From: an uncultured Prevotella sp. | GTDB taxonomy: Bacteria > Bacteroidota > Bacteroidia > Bacteroidales > Bacteroidaceae | Length of the DNA: 15,402 bases | Assembly: GCA_900543155.1 (NCBI GenBank) | Contig: UQQN01000057.1 | Coordinates: forward strand, 1 to 15,402 | Direction: 5' to 3' | In this document: positions 6,444-13,940 of the stretch, in pieces | Layout: every line of letters starts with the position of its first letter | Numbering within the stretch: the stretch's first letter is position 1 | The notes under the pieces: model-generated | Databases searched by the model: none | What the model was told of the DNA's origin: nothing | Seen by the model: the letters and a program-made list of their open reading frames with translations, nothing else | Translations under genes and position numbers: made by a program

Positions 6444-8000
6444 ATGCAACCCTTATTTGTTATCATCGTACTCGCCATCGTTGTGTTGGCACTCATAAAA
6501 GACCGCATGCGTCCGGGACTAATTTTGCTCTCTGGTGCAGTAGTGTTTATGTGTGCCGGCATACTTAGTCCCAAAGAATTACTCGAAGGCTTTGCCAACA
6601 AAGGTATGATTACCGTGGCAATGCTCTTCTTAGTGAGTGAGGGCGTAAGACGGTCAGGCATGCTCGAGGCGTTGCTTAAACGGCTTTTACCACACAACAA
6701 GACGGGCAATAGTGTGCGACGTGTGCAAATGCGCATGCTGCCCACGGTAGCTTTTATCTCTGCTTTTTTGAATAATACGCCAGTGGTGGTTATTTTTGCC
6801 CCAATGGTGAAGCGTTGGGCTGAGAAACATGGCGTAGCAGCTACTAAATTACTTATTCCCCTATCGTATGCCACCATTTTGGGGGGTGTATGCACCCTTA
6901 TTGGCACCAGCACCAACTTGGTGGTACATGGCATGGTAATTGATGCAGGATTCAAAGGCTTTTCAATGTTTGAATTGGGCAAAGTAGGCATCATTGTGGC
7001 TACGGCAGGACTGCTCTACGTGTGGTTATTCTCAAACAAGCTGTTGCCCTCAGAACGTATCGACCGCGATGAAGCAACACGACCCGACGAACTTTCGCAT
7101 GGCATGCACCGCATTGAAGTGGTTTTGGGTGCACGTTTCCCTGCCATCAACCGTCGCATCATCGACTTCGACTTTAAGCGCAAATATGGTGCCGATATCC
7201 TCGAACTAAAGCGCGGGGGTGTAACCATGATTATGCACGACATGCGACGCGAACGCTTTCACGAGGGCGATACATTGGTGTTGCTTGCCAACGACGATTT
7301 TATGAAAAACTGGGGCGACTCTTCGTTCTTCCTTATGGTGTCGAATGGCAAAGAGCAAGATTTTCGTATGCCGCGCTGGAAATGTTGGCTCTCTGTGGTG
7401 CTTTTGTTTTTGATGATTGTTGGTGCCACCGTAGGCGAACTCCCTGCTGTGCGCCAAGCCGCTCCACGCATGCACTTAGACATGTTTTTCTTTGTGAGCG
7501 TGGTCACCATCATCATGGCATGGCTCAACATCTTCCCTGCTCGCAAATATACCAAATACATCTCGTGGGACATTCTCATCACCATTGCCTCGGCATTTGC
7601 CATTAGCCGCGCCATGCAAAACTCTGGTATGGCAGATGCAGTGGCACAATTCACAGTCGAACTAAGCAAAAGTTGCAGTCCGGTGGTGTTATTGGCGGTT
7701 ATCTTCATCATCACCAACTTGTTTACCGAACTCATGACCAACAATGCAGCAGCAGCTTTAGCATTCCCCCTTTCACTAAGCATTGCACAACACATGGGGG
7801 TTAGTCCCATGCCATTTTTTGTGACCATCTGCATGGCAGCCTCAGCTAGTTTTAGCACCCCCATTGGCTATCAAACCAACCTCATTGTGCAAGGTGTGGG
7901 CAACTACAAGTTTGCCGACTTTGTGCGCATAGGTCTCCCCCTCAACCTCATTGCACTCATCATCACAGTTACCGTGGTGCCCTTGCTTTGGCCCTTCTAA
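6444..8000 (+). CDS. SLC13/DASS-family anion permease with one TrkA-C domain
   Basis: This is an inner-membrane permease of the divalent anion:sodium symporter group. It has about ten hydrophobic segments in two blocks (residues 2-200 and 311-518) around a soluble insert (about 219-290) that resembles a TrkA-C/RCK-C domain. Family motifs are the paired re-entrant signatures: FLNNTPVVVIFAPM (108-121) with GTSTNLVVHG (154-163) in the first half, and LMTNNAAAALAFPL (430-443) with STPIGYQTNL (471-480) in the second. Many relatives carry two TrkA-C domains and about 600 residues; this one has one and 518. Position after cysQ suggests sulfate or a related anion as substrate, which is an inference. 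A terminator follows at 8031-8070. Confidence 0.88.
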   Translation: MQPLFVIIVLAIVVLALIKDRMRPGLILLSGAVVFMCAGILSPKELLEGFANKGMITVAMLFLVSEGVRRSGMLEALLKRLLPHNKTGNSVRRVQMRMLPTVAFISAFLNNTPVVVIFAPMVKRWAEKHGVAATKLLIPLSYATILGGVCTLIGTSTNLVVHGMVIDAGFKGFSMFELGKVGIIVATAGLLYVWLFSNKLLPSERIDRDEATRPDELSHGMHRIEVVLGARFPAINRRIIDFDFKRKYGADILELKRGGVTMIMHDMRRERFHEGDTLVLLANDDFMKNWGDSSFFLMVSNGKEQDFRMPRWKCWLSVVLLFLMIVGATVGELPAVRQAAPRMHLDMFFFVSVVTIIMAWLNIFPARKYTKYISWDILITIASAFAISRAMQNSGMADAVAQFTVELSKSCSPVVLLAVIFIITNLFTELMTNNAAAALAFPLSLSIAQHMGVSPMPFFVTICMAASASFSTPIGYQTNLIVQGVGNYKFADFVRIGLPLNLIALIITVTVVPLLWPF

Positions 8001-8030
8001 GGTGGTATGCAGCAACACCTCTAAGTTTTT

Positions 8031-8070
8031 CGGGAGGCTACAGCTCTGGTTGTTGCCTCCCGCGCTTTTT
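8031..8070 (+). terminator. Rho-independent terminator of the cysQ-permease unit
   Basis: CGGGAGGC (8031-8038) pairs perfectly with GCCTCCCG (8055-8062), followed by CGC and TTTTT at 8066-8070. It begins 30 bases after the permease stop codon. Confidence 0.85.
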
Positions 8071-8226
8071 GTGTGCCATTGCTTGATTTGCCATGCAAAG
8101 ATACAACATCGCAAATCCTCACTATCAGTCTTAGGCTGACATTGGCTGACATGCTCCCCCAATCCCCCCATTCAGTTTGCTTTTACAAGCCAGAAATCGA
8201 TTGCCAAAAAGGTGATTTCAGACCCT

Positions 8227-8241
8227 TAAACTCAGAGTTTA
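8227..8241. promoter_or_regulatory. 15-bp palindrome in the gene-free region
   Basis: TAAACTC and GAGTTTA are perfect inverted arms around one A. It stands alone in AT-rich sequence between the permease terminator and the promoter-like box at 8421. It could be a protein-binding site; nothing else supports a role. Confidence 0.3.
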
Positions 8242-8362
8242 CACTATAAAAAACTTGCAATAAAAAAAAGAACTTAGGGTAAAAATGTTTGCAACAAAAG
8301 TGCGATGCACGTAAAAAAGGAAATTACATAAACTATTGATTATCAATGCTTTAAAAATTTGT

Positions 8363-8395
8363 GCAACATTTATACAAACATTCGCAACATTTGTA
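8363..8395 (+). promoter_or_regulatory. Phased direct repeats upstream of the 8421 promoter element
   Basis: GCAACATTTATA (8363-8374) and GCAACATTTGTA (8384-8395) differ at one of 12 bases and start 21 bases apart, close to two helical turns. They lie 26-58 bases upstream of a -7 element, where an activator or repressor dimer would bind. Confidence 0.45.
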
Positions 8396-8420
8396 TTAGC
8401 GCATTTGTGCTAAAACACCG

Positions 8421-8428
8421 TACCTTTG
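8421..8428 (+). promoter_or_regulatory. -7 promoter element for a probable structured RNA
   Basis: TACCTTTG matches TAnnTTTG and predicts a start near 8434. No TTTG lies at the ideal 19-21-base distance; the nearest is 13 bases upstream. What follows has no coding region longer than 15 codons before the terminator at 8827. Confidence 0.5.
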
Positions 8429-8433
8429 CAACG

Positions 8434-8864
8434 TGAATTTAAGCAAGCTACTGGCTGTCTGCGTGAGCACTATGGAAGTGTGTTCACAAATCACGACTCC
8501 ATTAGCCAACACAAACTAAACTATTTGCAGACGGGTTCTGCACTATAATCAACCAAAAGCATTATGCTACGTGCACACAAACTCGTGCCCCACAGCACAT
8601 GCCAGGTGTAAGCTTGCAAACATTCGCACCGCACGCTCATACCGCGTGCATCTTTAACTTAGGCAAGAAAGAAAAAGACATATAGGTTTAGGTTAATTAC
8701 TCGGGTAAAAAAGGTTGTTAAGGAAAGAATAGAATTTTCAGGTATTCCCGAGTAGTACTTGAAATTCAACTTGGGAAGCGATGTTTTTTGAACTAGTGGT
8801 TCTTCTATTATCGCAACCCCAAAATACGCCTCTGTCGACGCGAGTCGGTGGAGGCGATTTTTTT
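8434..8864 (+). ncRNA. Candidate structured non-coding RNA or long leader upstream of dacB
   Basis: About 430 bases between a promoter-like box and a terminator hold many stems. TGGCT/AGCCA (8452-8456, 8504-8508) encloses ATGGA/TCCAT (8472-8476, 8498-8502). GTCTGC (8457-8462) can pair with GCAGAC (8527-8532), or that segment can fold locally as TGCAGA/TCTGCA (8526-8542). GCACGC/GCGTGC forms at 8631-8649 and TACTCGGG/CCCGAGTA at 8698-8754. A compound hairpin (8771-8822) has TTGGG/CCCAA, GCGAT/ATCGC and GAAC/GTTC. Near 8655-8662, TAACTTAG may be a second start, giving a shorter RNA of about 197 bases. I do not recognise an Rfam family. It may be independent or a cis-acting leader of dacB, whose start lies 138 bases past the terminator. 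Confidence 0.45.
8827..8864 (+). terminator. Rho-independent terminator ending the candidate RNA
   Basis: CGCCTC (8827-8832) pairs with GAGGCG (8851-8856). Inside, CGAC/GTCG caps the stem with a GCGA loop, joined by three possible G-U wobble pairs. A seven-base T-run follows at 8858-8864. No protein gene ends here, so it most likely ends a non-coding transcript. Confidence 0.88.
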
Positions 8865-8892
8865 GTATAAGTATAAATCACTTTTGGCAAAC

Positions 8893-8944
8893 CTTTTGCA
8901 ATACATATTATAACGCAAAAGTTATGCCTATACTCCCGCAAAAG
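8893..8944. promoter_or_regulatory. Three phased GCAAAAG motifs upstream of dacB
   Basis: CTTTTGC (8893-8899, inverted), GCAAAAG (8915-8921) and GCAAAAG (8938-8944) start 22 and 23 bases apart, about two helical turns each. The last lies 45 bases upstream of the dacB -7 box. This looks like an operator array, but AT-rich TTTG-type words are common here. Confidence 0.35.
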
Positions 8945-8989
8945 GCAATATTTTCACACCAAATGCCCACATTTCCACGGCAATATGAG

Positions 8990-8997
8990 TAACTTTG
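8990..8997 (+). promoter_or_regulatory. -7 promoter element immediately before dacB
   Basis: TAACTTTG fully matches TAnnTTTG and ends only 4 bases before the ATG at 9002. Transcription would begin at or within a few bases of the start codon, so a transcript from here would be essentially leaderless. No clear -33 TTTG is present. Confidence 0.45.
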
Positions 8998-9001
8998 CAG
9001 C

Positions 9002-10267
9002 ATGAAACGTATTTTTCTCATCATCACACTTGTGGCATGCACCCTAATTTGTGCCACTGCCCACCCCAAAACCACCGAACACATCGCCTATGCCTTGCGC
9101 ACCGACAGCATTATGCCAGAAGATTCTGTGCAAGCCGACACGGTGATCGATAATATTCGCGCAGAAGAATCGCTCAGAGCACGCGTCACAAAGTTGCTCG
9201 ACAACGATATTTTTGAACGCACACAAGTGGGGCTCTACATCTACGACCTCACTGCCGACACCTTAGTGATAGCTTATCACGAAAGACAATGTATGCGCCC
9301 CGCATCAAACGAGAAGTTAATGACCGCCATCACCGCATTGAACGACTTGGGGGTAAATTATCAATACAGCACTCGCCTTTACGTTGACCAACTGCCTCAA
9401 GAGGGTGACTCTATTTTTAGCGGACACGTATACATTCGTGCAGGATACGACCCCCTTTTCAATGCCGACGATATGCACGCCTTTGCCCGCGAACTCAAAG
9501 CACACGGCATCACACGCATCACCTCGCCCATCTGCTTAGATTTGAGCATGAAGGACGATAAGCTATTGGGATGGGGATGGTGTTGGGACGACGACGAAGT
9601 GCCCACAACTCCCTTGCTTTTCAACAATCGCGACACGTTTATTGAAAACATGCGACGCATCTTCCAAGCCGAAGACATTGAGTGGGACGGCACCACCACC
9701 GAACATCGCACTCCCTCAGGAGCTACACTGCTCTGCAATCGCACACACAACATCGACGATGTACTTGTGCCCATGATGAAAAAGAGCAACAACTCAATGG
9801 CTGAGTCTATGTTCTATCAAATTGCTGCACAAGGCGACCGCACTAAAGTAGGACGCAAACAAGCTGTGGCACACTATAACGCACTGATTAGCCACATTGG
9901 GCTCGATCCCTCACACTACCAAATAGCCGATGGTTCAGGGCTCTCGCTTTATAACTATCTCACCCCCGAACTATTGGGTCGCATGTTGCGCTATGCTTAT
10001 AACGACGATGATATTTTCCGTCATCTGCACCAATCTCTGCCCATTGCCGGACGCGATGGCACACTGCGTAAGCGCATGCGTGGCACTTCTGCCGCAGGGA
10101 ACGTACATGCCAAAACGGGCACTGTTGAAGGGGTAAGCACACTTTCAGGCTATTGCACCACGGCACAAGGCAATGTATTGTGCTTTAGCATTATGAATCA
10201 AGGCATTCGACACACCTCAACAGGTAGGAACTTTCAAGACCGCGTGTGCAAGGCCTTGTGTAAGTAG
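9002..10267 (+). CDS. dacB: D-alanyl-D-alanine carboxypeptidase/endopeptidase (PBP4, peptidase S13)
   Basis: This periplasmic penicillin-binding protein removes the terminal D-Ala from peptidoglycan stem peptides and can cut crosslinks. All three catalytic motifs are present in order: SxxK as SNEK (Ser102, Lys105), SxN as SNN (262-264) and KTG (371-373). Supporting segments are DGSGLS (310-315) and AGRDGTLRKRM (349-359). Residues 1-20 are a signal peptide ending CATA. The length of 421 residues is shorter than the 477 of E. coli DacB but fits Bacteroidales homologues. The start at 9002 gives the signal peptide; the next in-frame ATG (9113) lies past it. It stands alone on the + strand, 214 bases before rsfS, which has its own promoter. 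Confidence 0.92.
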   Translation: MKRIFLIITLVACTLICATAHPKTTEHIAYALRTDSIMPEDSVQADTVIDNIRAEESLRARVTKLLDNDIFERTQVGLYIYDLTADTLVIAYHERQCMRPASNEKLMTAITALNDLGVNYQYSTRLYVDQLPQEGDSIFSGHVYIRAGYDPLFNADDMHAFARELKAHGITRITSPICLDLSMKDDKLLGWGWCWDDDEVPTTPLLFNNRDTFIENMRRIFQAEDIEWDGTTTEHRTPSGATLLCNRTHNIDDVLVPMMKKSNNSMAESMFYQIAAQGDRTKVGRKQAVAHYNALISHIGLDPSHYQIADGSGLSLYNYLTPELLGRMLRYAYNDDDIFRHLHQSLPIAGRDGTLRKRMRGTSAAGNVHAKTGTVEGVSTLSGYCTTAQGNVLCFSIMNQGIRHTSTGRNFQDRVCKALCK

Positions 10268-10293
10268 GCGTTTTCGGTTTTTTAGGCAAAAAA

Positions 10294-10326
10294 ACTTTCT
10301 CAGTTTCACGCGTTACACTAACTTTG
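10294..10326 (+). promoter_or_regulatory. Promoter of the rsfS-ftsH-cdsA operon
   Basis: TTTC (10294-10297, one base off TTTG) and TAACTTTG (10319-10326, full match) are spaced by 21 bases. The start would be near 10333, giving a 5' leader of about 150 bases before rsfS. Confidence 0.6.
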
Positions 10327-10378
10327 CTACGATTTCGCATGTATAAAAGCGCCCACAATAGCACGCCATTGCCAAATA

Positions 10379-10443
10379 AGCGCCAATACACTGACACAGA
10401 AACATAAACTTGGGCACCACAGAATGGCGCTGTAATGCCCCAA
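10379..10443 (+). promoter_or_regulatory. Mutually exclusive hairpins in the rsfS 5' leader
   Basis: AGCGCC (10379-10384) can pair with GGCGCT (10426-10431). Alternatively TTGGGCA (10410-10416) pairs with TGCCCCAA (10436-10443, one bulged C), with ACAG/CTGT inside. The 3' arm of the first stem lies in the loop of the second, so both can form only as a pseudoknot or as a switch. The leader has no T-run. Confidence 0.35.
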
Positions 10444-10480
10444 TATTCAACAAAACAAGACATAAATTCAACAAATTCTA

Positions 10481-10840
10481 ATGAACGAAACACAACAACT
10501 GGTTAATACGATTGTCGATGGCATTCAAGAGAAAAAAGGACGTAGCATTGTAACAGTCGACCTCCGTCGCATCGTCAGTGCCCCTAGCTCATATTTTGTA
10601 ATTTGCACTGCAGGTTCACCCCAACAAGTAGATGCTATTACCGACTCGGTAGAAGAATTTACGGGTAAACACTTGCGCGAAAAACCCGCGGCTATTGCGG
10701 GACGCGATAACTGCGAATGGGTGGCAATGGACTATGGCAACGTGATTGTACACATATTCTTGCCTGAAGCTCGCGAATTCTATGACATCGAGAACCTTTG
10801 GGACGATGCAAACATTACCGAAATAGCCGATTTACTGTAA
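10481..10840 (+). CDS. rsfS: Ribosomal silencing factor RsfS (Iojap/YbeB family)
   Basis: RsfS binds ribosomal protein L14 on the large subunit and blocks joining of the subunits, which slows translation in stationary phase or starvation. The 119-residue length fits the family. Typical features are present: the SSYFVICTAGSPQQVDAITDSV segment (residues 36-57, seen in two halves), GRDNCEWVAMDYGNVIVHIF (about 74-93) and the acidic YDIENLWDDA (101-110). It is the first gene of the operon, 54 bases before ftsH. In many bacteria rsfS lies by nadD, whereas the rsfS-ftsH-cdsA order is characteristic of Bacteroidales. The start at 10481 is the only good ATG before the conserved region. Confidence 0.93.
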   Translation: MNETQQLVNTIVDGIQEKKGRSIVTVDLRRIVSAPSSYFVICTAGSPQQVDAITDSVEEFTGKHLREKPAAIAGRDNCEWVAMDYGNVIVHIFLPEAREFYDIENLWDDANITEIADLL

Positions 10841-10894
10841 GAGAGCTGTTTTCAACAACTCCCCACTAATTCCCAATAATTCCCTATAAAAATC

Positions 10895-13057
10895 ATGTCT
10901 CAACAAATACCCAATAACCCACAAGACCCGAACCAGGCACCGCGTAACAAGCGTCCGTTCTTCAGACTCTCGTGGATATATATAATTGCCATTGTTACGC
11001 TTGGCATCATGGTTTGGCAAAACAAAGATTCTGCAACAGGCGGACTCAATAAGGAGGTAGACTACTCTGCCTTCCGCTCATACGTGGCAAATGGTTATGC
11101 ACGCGAGGTGATCGTAAACAAAAGCGATGGGAGCGTGCGTCTTGTGGTAAAACCCGAAAAAATACGCGAGGTCTTTAAGGCTGGAAGCGACCAAACGGGC
11201 ACTGCCCCCACTGTGTCGGCTAAATACCCCAACGTAGAGTCGGTTAGCAACTTCCTCGACACCAGCTATAAGGGCGGGGTGCGCTACGAAGAAGAAAACA
11301 GCATGTTTGCCCGCATTTTTACAAGCATACTCCCCATTCTCCTGCTCTTTGCGCTCTACTACTTCTTTTTCCGACGCATGAGTTCTGGCATGGGGGGCGG
11401 CTCAGGCATCTTCAGCGTGGGCAAAAGCAAAGCTCGCCTTTTTGAAAAGAACGGAAAAAACGCCACGAATATTACCTTTAAAGATGTGGCAGGACAAGAA
11501 GGCGCCAAGCAAGAGGTACGCGAAATTGTCGATTTCCTAAAAAATCCACAGAAATATACCGAATTGGGTGGTAAAATACCTAAGGGGGCATTGCTCGTAG
11601 GTCCTCCGGGAACGGGTAAAACCCTCCTTGCCAAAGCCGTAGCAGGCGAGGCTGATGTGCCTTTCTTCTCAATGGCGGGTTCTGACTTCGTAGAAATGTT
11701 TGTCGGTGTGGGCGCAAGCCGTGTACGCGACCTCTTTAGACAAGCCAAAGAAAAAGCTCCTTGCATCATCTTTATCGACGAAATCGATGCCATTGGTCGT
11801 GCACGTGGCAAAAACCCCACAATGGGGGGCAATGACGAACGCGAAAATACGCTTAACCAGTTGCTTACCGAAATGGACGGCTTTGGCACCAACACGGGGG
11901 TAATTGTGTTGGCAGCCACCAACCGCGTCGAAATTCTTGACTCTGCATTGCTCCGCGCAGGACGTTTCGACCGACAAATTCATGTAGACTTGCCCGAGCT
12001 CTCAGAACGTGTGGCAATATTCAAAGTACACATGAAACCCCTCAAGCTCGACAATACCGTAGACATCGAAATGTTGGCACGCCAAACTCCAGGTTTCTCG
12101 GGTGCCGACATTGCCAACGTATGTAATGAAGCTGCGCTTATTGCTGCCCGTCACGACCGTAAAGAGGTGGGCAAACAAGACTTTTTGGATGCCGTAGACC
12201 GCATTATCGGTGGTTTAGAAAAGACATCGAAGGTGATGACCGAAAACGAAAAACGCGCCATCGCTATTCACGAGGCAGGACATGCCTCAGTGTCTTGGCT
12301 TTTGCAATATGCCAATCCGCTCGTAAAGGTTACCATCGTGCCCCGTGGTCAAGCCTTGGGTGCTGCATGGTATCTGCCCGAAGAACGCACCATTACCACA
12401 CGCGAACAAATGCTCGACGAAATATGTTCGCTCTTGGGCGGTCGTGCTGCCGAAGAGTTGTTTACAGGCCACGTTTCGAGTGGAGCACTTAACGACCTTG
12501 AGCGTGTCACCAAACGCATCTATGGCATGGTGGCATACTTGGGTATGAGCGAAAAACTCTCGAATGTGTGCTACTATAACGCACAGAGCGAATACAATTT
12601 CTCAAAACCCTATTCCGAGCATACTGCCGAGCTTATCGACTCTGAAGTGCAACGCCTCATCACCGAACAGTACAATCGCGCCAAACAGTTGCTCACCGAG
12701 CATGCTTCCCAACACAATCAGTTGGCAGACCTTTTGGTAGATCGTGAAGTAATATTCACCGAGGACGTAGAACACATCTTTGGTCCACGCCCCTGGAAGA
12801 GCCGTGCCGATGTGCTGATGGAAGAAGAAGCGCTGAAACTTGCCGAAGAACGTGCGCCTAAAAACCACGACAATGCCGAAGCCAACGATAAGGCTACCGA
12901 CACGACCAACGATGACAATAATGGCACTGAACTGCACGCTGACAACAACGAAAAGGCATCTGCCATAAATGTCGAAAAGGCTGAAAAGGAAAATACAAAT
13001 ATTGCCCCCGAAGCCCCTAACTCTGAAATCAACAACTCACGCAACGATCATGAATAA
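10895..13057 (+). CDS. ftsH: ATP-dependent zinc metalloprotease FtsH
   Basis: FtsH is a hexameric AAA protease of the inner membrane that degrades misfolded membrane proteins and short-lived regulators. The N-terminus has two membrane segments (about residues 25-41 and 141-159) around a periplasmic domain. The AAA module shows Walker A GPPGTGKT (236-243), pore loop MFVG (268-271), Walker B IIFIDEID (291-298) and the second region of homology, with arginine fingers Arg354 and Arg357. The protease site is HEAGH (459-463) with Asp534 as third zinc ligand. At 720 residues it is longer than the 644 of E. coli because of an acidic Asn/Asp/Glu-rich tail (about 655-720). The last 8 bases overlap cdsA, indicating coupled translation. 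Confidence 0.96.
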   Translation: MSQQIPNNPQDPNQAPRNKRPFFRLSWIYIIAIVTLGIMVWQNKDSATGGLNKEVDYSAFRSYVANGYAREVIVNKSDGSVRLVVKPEKIREVFKAGSDQTGTAPTVSAKYPNVESVSNFLDTSYKGGVRYEEENSMFARIFTSILPILLLFALYYFFFRRMSSGMGGGSGIFSVGKSKARLFEKNGKNATNITFKDVAGQEGAKQEVREIVDFLKNPQKYTELGGKIPKGALLVGPPGTGKTLLAKAVAGEADVPFFSMAGSDFVEMFVGVGASRVRDLFRQAKEKAPCIIFIDEIDAIGRARGKNPTMGGNDERENTLNQLLTEMDGFGTNTGVIVLAATNRVEILDSALLRAGRFDRQIHVDLPELSERVAIFKVHMKPLKLDNTVDIEMLARQTPGFSGADIANVCNEAALIAARHDRKEVGKQDFLDAVDRIIGGLEKTSKVMTENEKRAIAIHEAGHASVSWLLQYANPLVKVTIVPRGQALGAAWYLPEERTITTREQMLDEICSLLGGRAAEELFTGHVSSGALNDLERVTKRIYGMVAYLGMSEKLSNVCYYNAQSEYNFSKPYSEHTAELIDSEVQRLITEQYNRAKQLLTEHASQHNQLADLLVDREVIFTEDVEHIFGPRPWKSRADVLMEEEALKLAEERAPKNHDNAEANDKATDTTNDDNNGTELHADNNEKASAINVEKAEKENTNIAPEAPNSEINNSRNDHE

Positions 13058-13898
13058 CCTCATTCTGCGTGCCCTCACAGGCATTGTCTTTGTGGCAGTG
13101 CTTGTGGGCGGCACGCTCTTTTCGCCCATTACCTTCACTGTGTTGTTTGCCGCTATTACCGGACTCACCGTGTGGGAATTTTCAACCAACGTGAACAACC
13201 ATGCGGGTGCATCTGTAAACCGCCTCATCAACACCGTGACAGCAGTCTACCTCTTTGTTGCCTTTGGCGGATTCTGTGCCGACTATGTGCCCTCAAAAGC
13301 ATTTATCCCCTACCTCATCTCGGTAGTATACTTGCTTGTTAGCGAACTCTATCTGCAAAAGCCCGACCCTCTAAAAAATTGGGCATACGCCTTTGCCTCG
13401 CAAATATACGTAGCACTCGCATTTTCCTTGCTCAATGTGTTGGCATTCCGCTACGACGCAATGACCAACCACACGGTGTTCGAGCCTATCTATCCCCTAA
13501 GCATCTTCCTCTTTCTTTGGACCAGCGACACAGGTGCTTACTGCTGTGGGTCACTATTGCACAAACGTTTTCCTGCCAAACTCTTTGAACGCATCTCACC
13601 AAACAAATCGTGGGTGGGCAGCATCGGTGGTGGCGTGCTCTGCTTGGTAGTGGCATATGTGTTGTGGCAAGTAGCACCTAACCTTCTTACACTGCCCCAA
13701 TGGATGGGACTCGGCATCACCGTGTGCATCTTTGGCACATGGGGCGACCTTGTAGAAAGCCTCTTTAAGCGCCAACTCGGCATAAAAGATAGTGGCAACA
13801 TTCTGCCCGGACATGGTGGTATGCTTGATCGTTTCGACTCTTCACTTCTTGCCATTCCTGCCGCAGTGCTCTACCTCTACACCATTGCAAACTTTTAG
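13050..13898 (+). CDS. cdsA: Phosphatidate cytidylyltransferase CdsA
   Basis: CdsA makes CDP-diacylglycerol from phosphatidic acid and CTP, the branch point to phosphatidylethanolamine and phosphatidylglycerol. It is a polytopic inner-membrane enzyme; about eight hydrophobic segments are visible in 282 residues. The C-terminal family signature is complete: SLFKRQLGIKDSGNILPGHG (237-256), then GMLDRFDS, with the metal-binding Lys-Asp and Asp-Arg-x-Asp residues. The start at 13050 is preferred over an in-frame ATG at 12969. It gives the usual hydrophobic N-terminus, and the upstream 27 residues are Lys/Pro-rich read-through of the ftsH tail in another frame. The gene overlaps ftsH by 8 bases. 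Confidence 0.94.
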   Translation: MNNLILRALTGIVFVAVLVGGTLFSPITFTVLFAAITGLTVWEFSTNVNNHAGASVNRLINTVTAVYLFVAFGGFCADYVPSKAFIPYLISVVYLLVSELYLQKPDPLKNWAYAFASQIYVALAFSLLNVLAFRYDAMTNHTVFEPIYPLSIFLFLWTSDTGAYCCGSLLHKRFPAKLFERISPNKSWVGSIGGGVLCLVVAYVLWQVAPNLLTLPQWMGLGITVCIFGTWGDLVESLFKRQLGIKDSGNILPGHGGMLDRFDSSLLAIPAAVLYLYTIANF

Positions 13899-13923
13899 TA
13901 AGCATTCATTTAAAATGCTTACT
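13897..13923. other. Hairpin at the cdsA stop codon
   Basis: AGTAAGCATT (13897-13906) and AATGCTTACT (13914-13923) are perfect 10-bp arms around a 7-base loop, overlapping the TAG stop of cdsA. AT-rich sequence follows on both sides but without a clean T-run. It may weaken transcription or stabilise mRNA ends between cdsA and the next gene, only 42 bases away. Confidence 0.5.
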
Positions 13924-13940
13924 TAAAATCAAAACTCTAT

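Noticed and set aside
8472..8567. 15-codon reading frames at 8472-8519 and near 8560 as leader peptides
   Set aside because: No run of a single regulatory amino acid, no ribosome-binding support, and they overlap RNA stems. Chance frames are equally likely.
8738..8941. 67-codon - strand open frame in the region before dacB
   Set aside because: It crosses a clear + strand terminator and stem structures, and the translation shows no domain.
10191..10493. 100-codon - strand open frame between dacB and rsfS
   Set aside because: It overlaps the 3' end of dacB, the operon promoter and the rsfS leader, and matches no family known to me.
12969..13049. Upstream start for cdsA
   Set aside because: These codons are the ftsH tail read in another frame. 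The ATG at 13050 gives the normal hydrophobic CdsA N-terminus and an 8-base overlap.
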